Origin: Takakia lepidozioides | Taxonomy: Eukaryota; Streptophyta; Takakiopsida; Takakiales; Takakiaceae | Length of the DNA: 64,000 nt | Direction of reading: 5' to 3' | NCBI GenBank assembly: GCA_030704615.1 | Contig: CM060732.1 | Location: forward strand, 73,575,053 to 73,639,052 | Made by a program: the position numbers and the translations under genes | Part shown: one piece after another, positions 14,001-24,950 of the stretch | Layout: every line of letters starts with the position of its first letter | How positions within the stretch are numbered: the first letter of the stretch is position 1 | Notes under the pieces: generated by a model | Databases searched by the model: none | Told to the model about the DNA's origin: nothing | Seen by the model: the letters and a program-made list of their open reading frames with translations, nothing else

Positions 14001-16086
14001 TGTAGCTCAAGGATGTACCCTCTCCCCTCTGCTCTTCAATGCTTTCATCAATCAACTCCTCGAGGATGTCGAAAGTGAGGGATTTGGGTTAAGGGTGGGC
14101 GATGCCACCATACCAGCCCTTATGTTTGCGGATGACTTCGCAGGCATAGGGGAGACTCCAATCTTCAGGAGTTGATTGATTGCGCGAAGAGATACTTTGA
14201 CCTGAAGGCTAGAGGCTAACATCAGTAAATGCACAGTGGTGGCATTCAACGACCGAGGGGAGGGAGGAGGCGATCTCAAGTGGCAGTGGGGAAGCCAAGA
14301 GATTCCGGTCCTCCCTTCCTACACCCACCTTGGCGTTGAGTTATCCTCCAACTGTAATTGGGATGCACATATATTCAAAAAGTTGTTCGATCTGGCAAGC
14401 ACAAAGCGTTGGGTCTCACTAAATTTTTCCACTGCAGAGGGATCAAGTCAGAAAAACCATGCTTTGCCGTGTTATTAGGCCTGCCTTGTAGTACCCATCT
14501 GCAGTGTGGGTTGGTAACTCCAACCAGGCTAAGTCTCTAGAATCCATTCAAGTGGGGGTGCTTAAGGAGTGCATGTCAGCAAGCTCCAAAACAGCCGTTA
14601 TGGCTGTTCGGGGTGAATTTGGCATCCCTCCCTTAAGCTCCCGACAAGATGGATTCAAGGTCCGATGGTGGGGTCAGCTGCAACGTATGACTAATATCAG
14701 ACACCCTAAGTTAATTAACTCTATATCTTGGAAGCAGGATCGCCCTGTCAAACAGGCTAAGTCCTGGCAGAAGAGGGTAGAAGAGATTCTACAGGATCTG
14801 AATCTAAGTCTGCGAGTCTTGACCCTACTGGATAAATCTGACTTAGAGGCTGTAGTGTCCAAAGCCATATCTGTTGCCAAGAAATTGTCTGATGAAAATG
14901 AAGTTAGGGAGAAAACTTCCCTGAACTTGTTTCCAGTCTGTGACATGGGGGAGGCCATCATGGACGACCTCAAGGGTTTACCCACTCTCGGCACTAGACT
15001 GAAATTTAAACTCAGGGCGGGAAGCCTACCTTTGAACAGCAAAAAAAAGCAGAGAGGAAAGGGGGATTGCAAGTACCCGTTGTCTGGGCAACCTGAAGAC
15101 AATATGAATTTCCTGATTCATTGTCCTGGGTACTCTCACCAGAGAGACATTTTTCAAATCCATTAAGGGAATTGTGCCTGTACCTCTGTTTACCAACTTT
15201 GAAAATCGAGCCTGAGCTAAAAGCTCAGGCCCTTTGGGGCCTAGTTATTGGGCAAATTACACACAGCAGATTGATGCTTGTGTAAAGGGATTTCTAGAGG
15301 ATATCTGGAAAACTCGGATCAATTCTGCTAAGATGTTTCTTATTGAAACAAGCAAAGTCTAACATTTGAGCTCTCTCTCTCTCATCGAAACAAATGCCAC
15401 ATGACATGACACTGTGCTCGCCTCACAATCCCAACTGACAAGCACAAGGCAAATTTGTATGGAGTGAGTAGATAAATTTGAATTAAAACGGACCGATATC
15501 CATCGGCATAGACGGATATCACATTGTCCCTTCTTCCTATCCCATGAAAGGTAGGCCAGATTGTGATGGAGAGGCACACACAAGATGAGTGAGAAAGACA
15601 TACCGGGCGCTGGTCAGCTGGCACCTCAATTTCGAGGGATGAATCCCAACCGTCCTCATCACCGTTAGTTCTTCCGCCTCTATCGTTATCATTTGAGAAT
15701 GCTCGTAAGGCATGCCAAGGCTTTTTTAAAGAGGCCACTTTGTAATGACTGAGCAACAGTTGTCTATGTGTTACTTCAACAGTCCACATCGTATGTCTCT
15801 TCTTCCTACATACAGTTATATTCCTTTGCCAGCAGCTCGCAACTGGAAATCTTGCAGGAACAGCACTGCTCAAGTCTCTCGAGGATTGCCACGAATATGT
15901 CTCCATTCGAAGCCCTAATCTCAACATTGCGTGATTCAAGTGACTGGCTTTCCACAATCTTGGAGTGGCAGACTGTCGGGGCAGGACTGTGTGGACGCTC
16001 CGTTGCACGATGAGTGAATGTGAATGCATCGTCGGAGACCAAAAGTTAGTTTCAGTGTAGAGTAGGAGTAGGTGCCATAGTGCCAC
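8016..16086 (-). CDS. CGLD27: CGLD27 / Ycf36-like (DUF1230) chloroplast membrane protein
   Basis: Seven exons on the minus strand: 16086-15604, 10311-10159, 10038-9961, 9695-9600, 9488-9453, 8746-8568 and 8169-8016. All junctions are GT-AG with consistent phases, giving about 392 residues from 16086 or 373 from a Met at 16029. Exon 1 is a long basic Ser/Leu-rich leader, consistent with plastid targeting, and ends in VPADQRP. DUF1230 hallmarks follow: VNELAALKEG, a membrane span ending GGPIAAGSFEPSR, a second span ending LRMYLGWSYVGDRL, YEETGWYDGQ.W.KPPE, LARDRLLGAYQ, a third span, and a C-terminus with a poly-Ala run and RYYRALAGGQYCKWED. The family (Ycf36 in cyanobacteria and red-lineage plastids, CGLD27 in plants) is linked to plastid membranes and iron-deficiency responses; the biochemical role is unknown. 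Intron 1 (about 5.3 kb) is swollen by LINE insertions. Confidence 0.93.
10432..10454. repeat. (TC)n microsatellite
   Basis: A run of about eleven CT dinucleotides inside intron 1 of the CGLD27 gene. Confidence 0.95.
10740..11240 (-). mobile_element. LINE fragment, 3' coding end, in CGLD27 intron 1
   Basis: The minus-strand reading frame (11099-10743) matches the C-terminus of the LINE reverse transcriptase copies at 11.9-15.3 kb: STRLKIKLRAGSLP, a Cys/His zinc-knuckle region ending IHCPGYSYQR, then a segment ending GFLEDIWK. It lies in the same orientation as the host gene. Only the last ~170 codons remain and the RT core is absent, as expected of a decayed or truncated non-LTR element. Confidence 0.85.
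11690..11883 (+). mobile_element. LINE 3' tail fragment
   Basis: Starts with GAGGAAATCTGGAAAGCC, the counterpart of the GFLEDIWK.. coding end of the other copies. It continues through a 3' UTR with CTGGAGTGAGCCCCTCAC and CGCCCAAACTGGGC, and ends in a CT run. The coding part of this copy is missing. Its tail abuts the next copy head to tail. Confidence 0.7.
11884..13478 (+). mobile_element. LINE reverse transcriptase copy L1, 5'-truncated and frameshifted
   Basis: Non-LTR reverse transcriptase. The frame enters at FLDVKKAYDTVW (RT motif A region), continues to QGVAQGCTLSPLLF and the catalytic ALMFADDF (FADD variant of YXDD), then a thumb region. Near 12600 the frame shifts, and reading continues in another frame to about 13450. 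It ends with a CPLCGQ...HFLIHC zinc knuckle (CX2CX8HX4C) typical of LINE ORF2 C-termini and the GFLEDIWKTR end. No endonuclease domain and no RT N-terminus are present, so this is a 5'-truncated, dead copy. It sits in CGLD27 intron 1, antisense to the host gene. Confidence 0.9.
13479..13645 (+). repeat. Duplicated LINE 3' UTR segment (~80-bp units)
   Basis: Two near-identical head-to-tail units starting around 13482 and 13561. Each runs from GCTCAAACTGGGCG through GGCCACAAGGCTACGGCAAA to a CTCATCAC tail. The same segment, diverged, follows the coding end of the earlier copy near 11800. This suggests that LINE 3' tails were repeatedly joined to new 5' ends. Confidence 0.85.
13646..15345 (+). 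mobile_element. LINE reverse transcriptase copy L2, frameshifted
   Basis: A longer relative of L1. It starts further upstream in the RT domain (VLNAVGK, then CFHEGQAGFRRNRGSVDHSF), followed by the DVKKAYDTVW region, QGVAQGCTLSPLLF and ALMFADDFAG. It is broken by several frameshifts near 13830, 14170 and 14480. A further frame (14504-15166) encodes the C-terminal half with a degenerate zinc knuckle, where one Cys is lost (PLSGQ in place of PLCGQ). The coding end lies near 15325. Similarity to L1 is very high, so both are recent relative to the host intron. Confidence 0.88.
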
Positions 16087-16110
16087 GTCATTGGCACGTC
16101 ATCAACGTGT
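16081..16110 (-). promoter_or_regulatory. Paired ACGT-core motifs just upstream of CGLD27
   Basis: GCCACGTCATTGGCACGTCA holds two CACGTCA boxes 12 bp apart, and an AACGTG follows. CACGTCA is a known plant bZIP-type (hybrid G/C-box) site. The position immediately 5' of the CGLD27 reading frame suggests a promoter role. No TATA box or start site can be fixed. Confidence 0.35.
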
Positions 16111-16522
16111 AATTTTTTGGAAGCTGCCCGAATTACTTGAAAGGTGTTGCATTTTTTGGCAACTCGGTCAGACTAATATATGATTGTGTAATTGCAGTTA
16201 TGTGGTAAGTGTTATGAGTATTTTGGTTTCTGCTCGGATCACACTTCCCTACAAGATTGATGTGTGTTATAGAAGATTGATGTGTGTTGAGCAGCAGGCT
16301 CTGTAAATTCACTGGACGTTAAACAAACTTTAAACATTTTTTCCACAAGATTTGAAATCTATTCCAGGCCCAGTTGAAACGGTTGATGTTATTGCACCGG
16401 AAGCACTTGGCCCGAACTTGGGTGTCACATGTACGCTCGTTTTTGAGGTGCCAATCTATTGGAAGGAGCAAATTGGCCCTTCTAGATTATAGGTCTGGCC
16501 TCTTTCTTGTTATATATATATA

Positions 16523-16566
16523 TATGACGCCAACCGAAGCTAGCACAAATAAGAGCCTCTTCCCCT
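16523..16566 (+). repeat. Dispersed repeat, partner of 2955-3007
   Basis: Matches the reverse complement of 2955-3007. It begins at a (TA)n run, continues GACGCCAACCGAAGCTAGC and ends in GAGCCTCTTCCCC. The flanking 16111-17200 has no other recognisable feature. Confidence 0.55.
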
Positions 16567-17329
16567 TGCGGGTATTGCTCCCTTTCAGGGATGGGCTCTA
16601 TCCGCACCGTAACTTGTCACACCGTGGGTGGTTGACCACTTTCAATCTTACGTTTATTGAGGATTAGGGATGTGAGTGATGTAATAGCTGAGAAGTGCAA
16701 GGGTCGTAGTAGAGGTATAGTGTATTTGGGTGGTAGGTTGAGATTATCTTTCAAATCTTGGATATTATGGGTATGAGCACTGCCCTAACATACGAAATGA
16801 GAAGAAATGTTTGGAACTGTACCATAGAAAAGTTTAACCAGCCGAAGTCTAATAAGCGGGGAATGCTAGATTGTGAGCGCTGGATGGCTTAGGGGTTTTT
16901 TATAAAAGGTATTGCACCTATTTCCGCGGATGACACCTATAACCGATGGTCGAATCATCCGTCGCTCGTATTCCAGCGCTCATTTATCATCCATGGCAAC
17001 TAGCCCTAGTGCCAGGCAGACATACTATCTCCTCTCGCAAAACATCGCAAGTTTAGACAGTAGCAATAGAATGGAGAGCACCAAGGGTGTGTTATCCAGG
17101 GGTGTGTCGTGGTGACACGCACACCAATTCTATTTGCAGACACATGATGAGATGACATAGGGTGCAGGGTAGGAAGGAGAATATGACCACATTGTTGCAT
17201 TGTCCGGAATAGATGAGAGACGGTCCTGTTGGTGGTGTGCGCCGACGCTGTGGGTGGTGTGTGGGTATTGTTTTTGAGCTTCAGGGCGTTCCGACGGTGT
17301 TCGAGGAACCTGCTATTGAGGCCGATAAG

Positions 17330-18015
17330 CATTGCAAACTGGCATTTGTTTTGCACACCACATGTTTGTGGTGACGATTGGACTCATCAGCACACCAGTT
17401 TTTCAAACGCTCAAGCCTCTTCTCACCACACGGGCGGCAAAGATTCTTGAGAAGCCAAAACACACCATTTGGGAAAGTTCTGACAGAAGCAAGAGGAGTC
17501 TTAGCAAGAGGAGTGTTTTGCACTGGGAAGTGGTGTGCATTGCCGCACACCGTCTAAAGCCCCGTCACTCCTCTGTTTTATTTTTATTTTTTTTAATTAT
17601 TTTCCTTGTTAGTTGGGAAAACTGTGTGCATCAACGCACACCATTCTGCCTGACCCCATTTCCAGACGAAGAGCACACATAACTGCTTTTCATGCCTGCG
17701 CATTCAAAGGAACTGATGCGAATGAGACAACAGAATCGGTGTGTGGTGACGTACACCATTTCTGCATCATTAAGAATCTCCTTCATTCCTAATCACTGCC
17801 TTCGCTTCCACTCAAAGTTTCAAACGAAAAGGAACCTTGACAAGGAGCAGAGGGTATGCACGTGGTGCCGCAAACCGTTTATGTAGTGTTTTCTAGTACC
17901 ATTTATGCATTGTATTCAACCCCTTTCAAGGATCATTCATGCTTTGTGTTCTCGTCTAATTTGCAAACGAATTTGGGCCTTTTGGTGGGGTAGAAACGGT
18001 GTGTTTCGACATGCG
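17330..18015. repeat. Hairpin satellite, left part
   Basis: Diverged units of roughly 90-135 bp each carry an inverted repeat of type GGTGTGC...GCACACC followed by CATTTCTGC or CATTCTGCC. Copies lie near 17532, 17624, 17739, 17860 and 17994. The last unit stops at 18015, exactly where the retroelement block begins, and resumes at 48525. Confidence 0.8.
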
Positions 18016-18343
18016 TGTCAAGTTATTTCACCACTAATGTGAAACTAGCTAGAAAATAGCTAGCTTTTACATATTGACATTTGGGATTGGCCCAAGTGTC
18101 AATCTAGGGATCAAGGTAGATTTAGACCCTGGAATGGTTGTCTTCACGGCAAGCGTGGGAGACTCATATTTCTCGAGTTGAGCCTCACCGCGCCTAGCTA
18201 TGGCGCCGTAGTGTGGATTCCCCATAGCGTGGGGTGTACATGGCTTGACTTGTATTTGAGTGATGAGTTTATATATGCATGAGTTTATACTTTAGCTATG
18301 TGAGCTCGCATGAGCTTGTGCTTGTATTCTTCATCTTTATCAT
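18016..18343 (+). repeat. Head of repeat U (partial copy U0)
   Basis: About 328 bp, nearly identical to the first part of U1 (18524) and U2 (22569): TGTCAAGTTATTTCACCACT, AGCTAGCTTTTACATATTGAC, and a TTTATATATGCATGAG TATA-like segment. It breaks off at CTTTATCAT, where the short LTR begins. Confidence 0.85.
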
Positions 18344-18521
18344 TGTGGTGGACTTGTAACCGCCATAGTGGGCAGCATAGTGGCAGCTTAGTGACTGATT
18401 AGTGGCAGCCTAATGGTTAGACTAGTGGTTGGACTAGTGGTATACTAGTGTGTGGTGTGCACATGTGTTGTGTGGTTTTGGACAACGATGTAGTTGTGTA
18501 GCGATATGTATGCGCACGACA
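18344..18521 (+). repeat. Ty3/gypsy LTR a (~180 bp)
   Basis: Starts TGTGGTGGAC and ends TATGCGCACGACA. It closely matches LTR b (33139-33326) and LTR c (48348-48525). It contains internal CTAGTGG-rich short repeats. Its orientation is the same as the internal regions downstream. Confidence 0.85.
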
Positions 18522-19539
18522 GCTGTCAAGTTATTTCACCACTAGTGTGAAACTAGCTAGGAAATAGCTAGCTTTTACATATTGACATTTGGGATTGGCC
18601 CAAGTGTCAATCCAGGGGTCAAGGCAGATTTAGACCATGGAGTAGTTATCTTCACGGCAAGCGCGGGAGGCTCATCTTTCTCGAGTTGAGCCTCACCGCG
18701 CCTAGCTATGGCGCCGTAGTGTGGATTCCCCATGGCGTGGGGTGTACTTGGCTTGACTTGTATTTGAGTGATGAGTTTATATATGCATGAGTTTATGCTT
18801 CAGCTTTGTGAGCTCGCATGAGCTTGTGTTTGTATTCTTCATCTTTATCATTCGAGAAAGATGAGCTCGTATCTGTGAATGTCAAATACGAGTTAGTTGT
18901 AGCACTTGTGGTTTTCGCTTGAGAATGAGAGAAACCAGGTTGTTATGCAAGGAGCACCGAGGAGCTCTTGGTTGTTAGGAGCGGAGGCATTGTGGGTTAC
19001 GAAGTGGTAGACCTTAGCCTTCGTTATTTAGCTTCAGAGATGAAAGCACCATGCTACAGGTAATTCCAGAGCACCTTGATGGTTTCAGATTGTGTACATG
19101 CATAAACAAGCACGATTGGAAAGATGATCAGTCAAGAGCAGTTATAGTGGCTCTGGCGGCGAGTCTGAGAACTGGCCTTAGGAATACGAGCTTCCATGGT
19201 GCGGAAGAATAAAAGATCAAGCGAGAGGGCTAGGGCAAATCAGTGCACTTGGTAGAGTATGTTGAGATTGGGTTTCAATCTCGAGCTTTAGCATTGAGAG
19301 GGCTCTTGCCATGGGCTGGAACATGAGCTAAGAGGTGCGGCAAGGCCATGGAATGTGCACCTAGGGTTTCAGAGCTTGAAAGAAGAGCTCTTGCACCACA
19401 AGAGGAGTGTCTTGTGGCTGGAAATGTAAGCCTTAGGATTTCAGGAGCTTGGCAAAGACTATAGATTGCTTAGTCTCGTTTTAGAGAGCATCAAGGAGCC
19501 AAGGAGCCAAGATAGGGGGCTGATACCTCTTGTGTGAAG

Positions 19540-19870
19540 GGGTTGCATGTATGGAGCATGCATGCAGCCCATTGAAGCTTCCATCTTCAAGCTTGGAGGG
19601 CAAGCAAAGAAGAGGGAAGGGCTGATTTCTCTTATTGAGGGCAATGCATGTGTGGAGCATGCTTTCAGCTTGTTGAAGGCTTGTACTTTCATGTTTGGAG
19701 GTGCAAAAAAAGAAGAAAGGGGTTGGTTTTCCTGTAGGGCATGTGTGGAACATACTTCCAGCCCGCTGAAGCTTGTATTTTCAGGTTGGTGGGTACAAGA
19801 AAGGAAACAAAGGGGCTGATTCTCTTGTGGTGAGAGTGGGGCATGTGTGGAGCATACATTCGGTCCATTG
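19540..19870. repeat. Minisatellite, unit about 95 bp
   Basis: About four diverged units, each with GCATGTGTGGAGCAT, a TTGAAGCTT segment, a GGAGGGCAAG or GTGCAAGAAAGG segment, and GGGGCTGATT. The same array occurs in U2 at about 23600-23950, so it predates the U duplication. Confidence 0.7.
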
Positions 19871-20197
19871 GGCTTTTGTTTTCAAGCTTTAGAAAGCTAG
19901 AATGGAAGGGCTAGGGCTGGTTCCCACTTGGGTGAAAAACAAACACTTGTAGGGCATATGTGAGTTGGGGTTTCAACCTCAAGCCTAGATAGAGCATGGC
20001 TCTTGAAGTGGCAGGTGTAGGGGGCTCGAATAGGCTCTAAGACACATGCTATGGCCAATGAGAGTGCTTGAAGGAGTGCTCACAAGGGCTGGAAACCATC
20101 AAGGCTTGGTTGTTTGCCATTGAGTTTAGTGGCGTGTTTGAGGAGTCTAAGTGAGAAAGAAGGCTTGGTTTGTGGCAACCATCTTCCTCATGGCTTA

Positions 20198-21741
20198 TGT
20201 CAAGGACGAAAACATGAGTGAACACAAACAAGAGGTAAAACTAGAGGTACAATGCTAGACAAGAAGTCAAGGTCGGCGTGGCCGAATGCACGATGAGTAA
20301 ATAAGAATCAAGACGATCTTTATAACAATGAACAAAAGTACAAGATATTGGAACACGACTTGAATACTGGAATGCTGGAAACTGGACTGGAGTACCAGAT
20401 ACTGGAAACTGGGCTAGAGTACTGGGAACTGGAAACAAGAGTAGCTTGAACTGGTGTTGGCGAGACTAAAGAGTGTCCAGTCTCGCCTCCTATATATACT
20501 GGATACAAAGAAGCTTTCCCAAGAAGCTTCCCATATGGAGGTTTCTTGCTGGAGAAGTTTCCAAGATTAAACAAAGATTTCTTGATGAAGAAGTTTCCTA
20601 AACAAATGAGGTATTTTGATGGAGAAATTTCCTCCAAATGAAGCTTCCTGAGTAGTTTCCCAAGTTACTCTTGATAATTTGGTAAACTTCCGGTAACTTG
20701 GTAAATATTGGTAAATCATGATAGATCATGGTAAATCACGGTAAGTCATGATAACTTCCGGTAACTTGGTAACTTGGTAACTTCTGGTATTTACTCCTGG
20801 TAAGTTCTTCTGGGCTATGTCCGTGACATCATCCCCTCCTCTAGCGTTGAGTTCCTCGAGGAGCGGTAAAATCTTGGACTTGCTTAGAGTTGGAAAAAAT
20901 CCAAAATCCGACGAATGGTACTTGCCAAGTATTCGGCTCTTCGTTCTTGACTCAAATGATTTATAGGTCCCTGCAACCATCGATAGTGTCCAACACCTTG
21001 AACTTGGGACCATGCAGTGATTTGAGCATTTTGATTTTCGAAGCTGTCTTCAAACATGATTTCGTTGCCCTCTAGGTCCGAAGCCTCAACCTCCAACAGA
21101 ATTATCAGACTTCGAGTAGGCTCCACTTGCCGTCATACGGGGTTCAGACGAGGAAGTACGCGTCGATTGGTGGCCCATCGTCTCGAGAGCGTCGGCGTGA
21201 TGTTGAAGGTCGTGAGAGTCGAAATGGCTGATCTGGTAGCTGGGTAAGCGACAACTCCAATGTATCTGGTTCCTTGAATACTGGAATGCTGGAAACTGGA
21301 TTGGAGTACCAGATACTGGAACTGGGCTAGAGTACTGGGAACTGGAAACAAGAGTAGCTTGAATTGGTGTTGGCGAGACTGAAGAGTGTTCAGTCTCGCC
21401 TCCTATATATACTGGATACTAAGAAGCTTCCCCAAGAAGCTTCCCATATGGAGGTTTCTTGCTGGAGAAGTTTCCAAGATTAAACAAAGGTTTCTTGATG
21501 GAGAAGCTTCCTTAAACTAAAGAGGTATCTTGATGGAGAAGTTTCCTCCAAATGAAGCTTCCTGAGTAGTTCCCAAGTTACTCTTGGTAATTTGGTAAAC
21601 TCCCGGTAACTTGGTAAGTAGTTGTAGATCATGGTAGATCATGATAAATCACGATAAGTCATGGTAACTTCCGGTAACATGGTAACTTGATAACTTCTGG
21701 TATTTACTCCTGGTAAGTTCTTCTGGGCTATGTCCGTGACA
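20198..21741 (-). mobile_element. Decayed LTR retroelement nested in U1
   Basis: The ends read TGTCAAGG...CCGTGACA, flanked by the 5-bp duplication GCTTA (20193-20197 and 21742-21746); the sequence is absent from U2. Two direct repeats (20352-20828 and 21271-21741) are the LTRs. On the minus strand the LTR begins TGTCACGGACATAGCCCAG and is preceded by a purine tract (GAGGAGGGGATGA), which fixes the orientation. A TATATATAGGAGG element lies in each LTR. The 5' LTR lacks its last ~154 bp and the primer-binding site, and only ~440 bp of internal DNA remains, so the copy is dead. Confidence 0.8.
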
Positions 21742-21919
21742 GCTTAGGGCTATTATTGGTGGTGTGTGGGAGCCGAAAGAGCAAGAATACCTTGTTGATT
21801 TCCTCGCAGCCGCCATAGCTTGATGCAAAGAAGCCTAGAGTCCAAGAGACACAAACCCTAGCTTGGCGTGGCTAAACCCCTTGGAGAAATGGCTAAACTA
21901 CCATGATCGGACATGGATG

Positions 21920-22150
21920 GGGCTGTGACAGGCTGTGACCCTGTGACCTGTTTAGGGCTGTGACAAGATGTGACCTGTGGCCTGTGGGGCTGTGACGGGC
22001 TGCGACTTGTGGGGGGGTGACAGGCTGTGACGGTTGTGGCCTATGGGGCTGTGACATGTTGTGATGGGTTGTGGCCTGTGTGGGGCTGTGACGGCTTGAC
22101 ATGTGATCTGTGTGGGCCTGTGCTGACCCGTGGAGGCACTGGTGGACTGC
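21920..22150. repeat. GGGCTGTGAC-rich tract in U1
   Basis: Irregular tandem runs of GGCTGTGAC and CCTGTG variants. They create Ser/Gln/Pro-rich ORFs on the minus strand that I regard as spurious. Confidence 0.8.
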
Positions 22151-23599
22151 CTGAGGACTAACATGTGGTCTTAAAGGCCAAATTTCGAAGCTCATGGGGT
22201 TTGAGGAGTATCTTCATGACATTCCCATGGTCATGCAAGTGAGAGAAGAGAGGAGAGGAAGAGTGTTGGGATGAGGGTATGCTGGGGTTAGGCATTGCTT
22301 TAGCTTCTCTTCCTCATAGTTTTCCACCCTCTCATTAGGCCAAGACTTTTCCGTAGGTGGAGGCAAGAGTCAGTCCGGGTTTGGGCTGGGGGTGTCCTTG
22401 CAGGAATGACACCGTGGAGTTGTTTTTGGTGTAGGGGAATTGTCATTCTGATTTCTTGTGTTTGAATCCCCTCCACACTTGCATGCTTGACTGTGTGCCA
22501 TGTTAATTTTGTGTGGGCGCTTGTTTTTAATTTGATCACCGGCCAGTCCTAGAGCGTGCTGTTGATGGTGTCAAGTTATTTTACCACTAGTGTGAAACTA
22601 GCTAGGAAATAGCTAGCTTTTACATATTGACATTTGGGATTGGCCCAAGTGTCAATCCAGGGGTCAAGGCAGATTTAGGCCCTGGAGTGGTTATCTTCAC
22701 GGCAAGCGCGGGAGGCTCATCTTTCTCGAGTTGAGCCTCACCGCGCCTAGCTATGGCGCCGTAGTGTGGATTCCCCATGGCGTGGGGTGCACTTGGCTTG
22801 ACTTGTATTTGAGTGATGAGGTTATATATGCATGAGTTTATGCTTCAGCTTTGTGAGCTCGCATGAGCTTGTGCTTGTATTCTTCTTCTTTATCACTCGA
22901 GAAAGATGAGCTCGTATCTATGAGTGCTAGATACGAGTTAGTTGTAGCACTTGTGGTTTTTGCTTGAGAATGAGAGAAACCAAGTTGTTATGCAAGGAGC
23001 ACCGTGGAGCTCTTGGTTGTTAGAAGCGGAGGCGATGTGGGTTACGAGGTGGTAAACCTTGGCATTCGATCTTCAGCTTCAGAGATGAAAGCACCATACT
23101 GTAGGTAATTCCAGAGCACCTTGATGGTTTCAGATTGTGTACATGCATGAGCAAGCACGATTGGGAAGAGGACCAGTCAAGAGCAGGTTATAGTGGCTTT
23201 GGTGGCAAAGCTGAGAACTGGACTTGGGAATGCGAGCTGTCATTGTGTGAAGGATTGCAAGACCAAGCGAAAGGGCTGATTTGGCTTGGGGCAAATCAGT
23301 GCACTTTGTGGAGTATGGTGAGATTGGGTTTTCAATCTCGAGCTTCAGCATTGAGAGGGCTCTTGTCATGGCAAGAGCAGGGCTGGAACAGGAGCTAAGA
23401 GGTGCGGCAAGGCCATGGAATGTGCACCTAGGGTTTCAGAGCTTGGAAGAAGAGCTCTTGCACCAAGAGAAGTGTCTTGTGGCTGGAAATGTAAGCCTTA
23501 GGGTTTCAGGAGCTTGGCAAGGCTGTGGAGTGCTTAGTCTTGTCTTAGAGAGCATCAAGGAGCCAAGGAGCCAAGATAGGGGGCTGATATCTCTTGTGT

Positions 23600-23950
23600 G
23601 AAGAGGTTGCATGTGTGGAGCATGTATTCAGCTCATTGAAGCTTCCATCTTCAAGCTTGGAGGGCAAGCAAGGAAGAGGGAAGGGCTGACTTCCCTTATG
23701 TGAGGGCAATGTATGTGGAGCATGCTATCAGCCTGGTGAAGGCTTGCACTTTTAGGTGTGGGAGTGCAAGAAAGGAAGGAAGGGGCTGGTTTCCCTGTAG
23801 GGCATGTAGAGCATGCTTTCAGCCTGCTGAAGCTTGTATTTCAGGTTTGTGGGTGCAAGAAATGAAGCAAAGGAGCTGATTCTCTTATGGTGAGAGTGGG
23901 GCATGTGTGGAGCATGCCTTCAGCCCATTGAGGCTCTTGTTTTCAAGCCT
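23600..23950. repeat. Minisatellite in U2, unit about 95 bp
   Basis: Same array as in U1 at 19540-19870: repeated GCATGTGTGGAGCATG, GAAGCTT and GGGCTGA segments. Confidence 0.65.
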
Positions 23951-24419
23951 TAGAGAGCTAGAACGGAAGGTCTAGGGCTGGTTTCCACTTGGAGTGAAAG
24001 AAAAGAACAGCACTTGTAGGGCCTATGTGAGTTGGGGTTTCAACTTCAAGCTTGAGGGAGCGCAAACTCTTGAAGCAACAGGTGTAGAGGGCTGGAATAG
24101 GCTCTAAGACAGATGCTATGGCCAATGAGAGTGCTTGAATGAGTGCTCACAAGGGCTGGGAACCAGCAGGGCTTGGTGTTTGCCATTGAGTTTAGTGGCG
24201 TTTGGGGAGGCTAAGTGAGAAAGAAGGCTTGGTTTGTGGCAACCACCTCATGGCTTAGGGCTACTATGGTGGTGTGTGGGAGCCGAAAGAGCAAGGATAC
24301 CTTGCTGATTTCCTCACAGCCACCATAGCTCGGTGGAAAGAAGCCTAGAGTCCAAGAGACACAAACCCTAGCTTGGCGTGGCTAAACCCCCTAGCTACTC
24401 CCCCCAACACCAACCGCCT

Positions 24420-24950
24420 GTGAGGCTGTGACGGGCCAAGATAAGGCTGTGACCAGAACCCAACACGCTGGGCTGTGTTGGCCAAAAACCCTGAAGGCGG
24501 GGCTGTGACACCCGGGCTGTGACAAGGCTGTGTTGCCCTGTGACGGGCTGTGAGGGGCTGTGACAAGGGCTGTGAACCTGTGAGAGGCTGTGCTTGTGAG
24601 CTGTGAACAGCTGTGAGGGGCTGTGACGGCTGTGATACCCCCCCGGCTGTGAGGCGGGCTGTGACATGAGGCCTTTGGGCTGTGACGGGCGGGCTGTGAC
24701 AAATGTCTGTTGGGGCTTTGAAAGGCTTCCAAACCCGGGCTGTGGGCGGCCCCGGCCCCCGGGCTGTGTGGCGGGCCTGTTGCCCCCCCGGGCTGTTGCC
24801 TGAAGACCCAGGCTGTGCCCAGTGGCCTGTGGGACTGTGACGGCTGTGACCAGTGAGCTGTGTGGGCCTGTGCTGGTCTGTGGTGGCCCGTGTTGACCTG
24901 TGGACGGCCTGTGCTGACTCGTGGAGGCACTGGTGGACTGCCTAAGGACT
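24420..24950. repeat. GGGCTGTGAC-rich tract in U2
   Basis: A longer version of the U1 tract. Its low complexity gives a 317-codon minus-strand frame rich in Ser, Gln and Pro that I do not consider a gene. Confidence 0.8.

Larger units (their letters stand above)
18524..22568 (+). repeat. Repeat unit U1, interrupted by an LTR element
   Basis: The first complete copy of a 2.8-kb repeat, expanded to 4 kb by the insertion at 20198-21741. It contains a ~95-bp minisatellite (about 19540-19870) and a GGGCTGTGAC-rich low-complexity tract (about 21920-22150). No credible coding frame is present. It ends ..GCTGTTGATGG and abuts U2 directly. Its TG start and TATA-like segment resemble a long LTR, but no internal region is attached. 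Confidence 0.75.

Noticed and set aside
15382-15603. Continuation of CGLD27 exon 1 frame downstream of VPADQRP
   Set aside because: The next family segment (VNELAALKEG) is found at 10311 with a matching acceptor, so the frame beyond 15604 is intron.
18016-18521. U0 plus the short LTR as one full-length ~505-bp LTR
   Set aside because: LTRs b and c start directly after the polypurine tract without U0 sequence, so only the ~180-bp part behaves as the LTR here. The composite idea is kept only as a question.
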